From Pectinophora gossypiella (lineage: Eukaryota > Arthropoda > Insecta > Lepidoptera > Gelechiidae): a stretch of DNA of 64,000 nt. The DNA lies in NCBI RefSeq assembly GCF_024362695.1, contig NC_065429.1:2450501-2514500 (forward strand), given 5' to 3'. Under the pieces are notes generated by a model that had not been told where the DNA came from, made no database searches, and worked only from the letters and a program-made list of their open reading frames with translations. Each line of letters starts with the position of its first letter. The first letter of the stretch is position 1. The position numbers and the translations under genes were made by a program. This document shows positions 63,598-64,000 of the stretch, one piece after another.

Positions 63598-63639
63598 GTG
63601 AATATGTTATATATTGTTTTCACCCACTTCCCGTAAAGA

Positions 63640-63745
63640 CTGTGGTCGTTTCCCATAAAGACCACACATTTCCCATAAAGACCACGCATTTCTAATAAAG
63701 ACCGCACACTTCCCATGAAGACCACACACTTCCCACACTTATCCC
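63640..63745 (+). repeat. CCCATAAAGACCACACATTT tandem repeat
   Basis: Five units of about 20 bases, TTCCCATRAAGACCACACAC, in intron 26. The motif recurs at 63910-63980. Confidence 0.85.
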
Positions 63746-63837
63746 CACAGGGGCTACACATACCTGAACTAAAGACAAACATATCAATATTTTAGCGTCA
63801 GTACAGGCTTAAACGACATATAATAATACAAAAATAC

Positions 63838-64000
63838 CGCAGAGGGCGTGTACTCACGCAAGACCTGCACCGAGATATACACGTATACGTTGAATATTAT
63901 GTTATATTATACTTCACACAGACCATACACTTCCCATGAAGACAAAACACTTCTCACGCAGACCACACACTTCCCACACTGTTCCCCCACTGGTGCTGAC
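63838..64000 (+). pseudogene. Decayed copy of exon 26 3' half and following intron
   Basis: GCAGAGGGCGTGTACTCACG...ACCGAGATATACACGTATAC corresponds to the exon at 63525-63580 with a 12-base loss, then GTTGAATATTATGTTATATT corresponds to the intron start. Offset about 314 bases. Confidence 0.8.

Noticed and set aside
61177..61425. 82-codon open frame in CLASP intron 23
   Set aside because: No family resemblance, no flanking splice signals consistent with CLASP phase, and no homologous copy elsewhere in the window.

Overview
The window looks like genomic DNA from a moth or butterfly. The evidence is the repeats: tRNA-headed SINEs and LINE 3' ends with tails such as GCCCAGCAGTGGGACGTATA, AT-rich introns full of short inverted-repeat elements, and a CLASP protein that resembles insect CLASP. 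The species cannot be fixed from the sequence. Two plus-strand protein genes account for almost all coding sequence. Everything else is intron or intergenic DNA rich in mobile elements.

Layout. (1) 495-12435: the 3' part of a gene for a very large protein I do not recognise. Three small exons precede one giant exon (3742-12435). The protein has a Gly/Gln/Arg/Ser repeat region, about 1,550 residues of divergent helical repeats with a W-x-x-x-(L/I/M)-P signature, an Asn/Gln/Pro repeat tail and a Cys-rich end. (2) 12728-13978: a decayed piggyBac element with TTAA target sites. (3) 13983-22500: intergenic or 5' untranslated territory with SINEs, LINE scraps and MITEs, plus a possible promoter with a non-coding first exon near 14.1-14.25 kb and an isolated spliced exon at 21787-22005. 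(4) 22663-63597: the CLASP (chb/orbit/mast) gene, of which 26 coding exons (about 1,098 codons) could be joined with consistent phase. They encode TOG1, TOG2, a Ser/Arg-rich EB1-binding linker and TOG3. The C-terminal TOG-like/CLIP-interacting part lies beyond the right edge.

Repeat names used below. SINE-A1 and SINE-A2 have the head GCCTCCGTGGTCYAGTGGTT and two different bodies. SINE-B has the head GGTAGCCCAGTTGGTAGAAC. SINE-C has the head GAGCTCGGTGGCGCAGCGGT followed by a 5S-like block. Pal-1 has CATCGAAGCAATTCATCTAA ends, Pal-2 AACGGGTTCTTACCGCG, Pal-3 CCGAAAAGGAAAGGGACGG, Pal-4 TGATATCAAGTGGAATTTTC, and Pal-5 CAGTCATGAGCA with TA target sites. Pal-6 has ATAGATGGCGTTGTT ends and a THAP-like core, and Pal-7 is a giant fold-back.

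The most unusual signals are four. First, the unrecognised giant repeat protein. Second, a recurring pattern in CLASP where tandem duplications start exactly at exon/intron boundaries (exons 2, 7 and 26). Third, retroposons and MITEs that duplicate splice signals (exon 4 donor, exon 18 polypyrimidine tract, exon 9 acceptor region). Fourth, a MITE family carrying a THAP-type transposase start. All splice sites are read by eye from GT/AG signals, phase continuity and family similarity; no transcript data were available.
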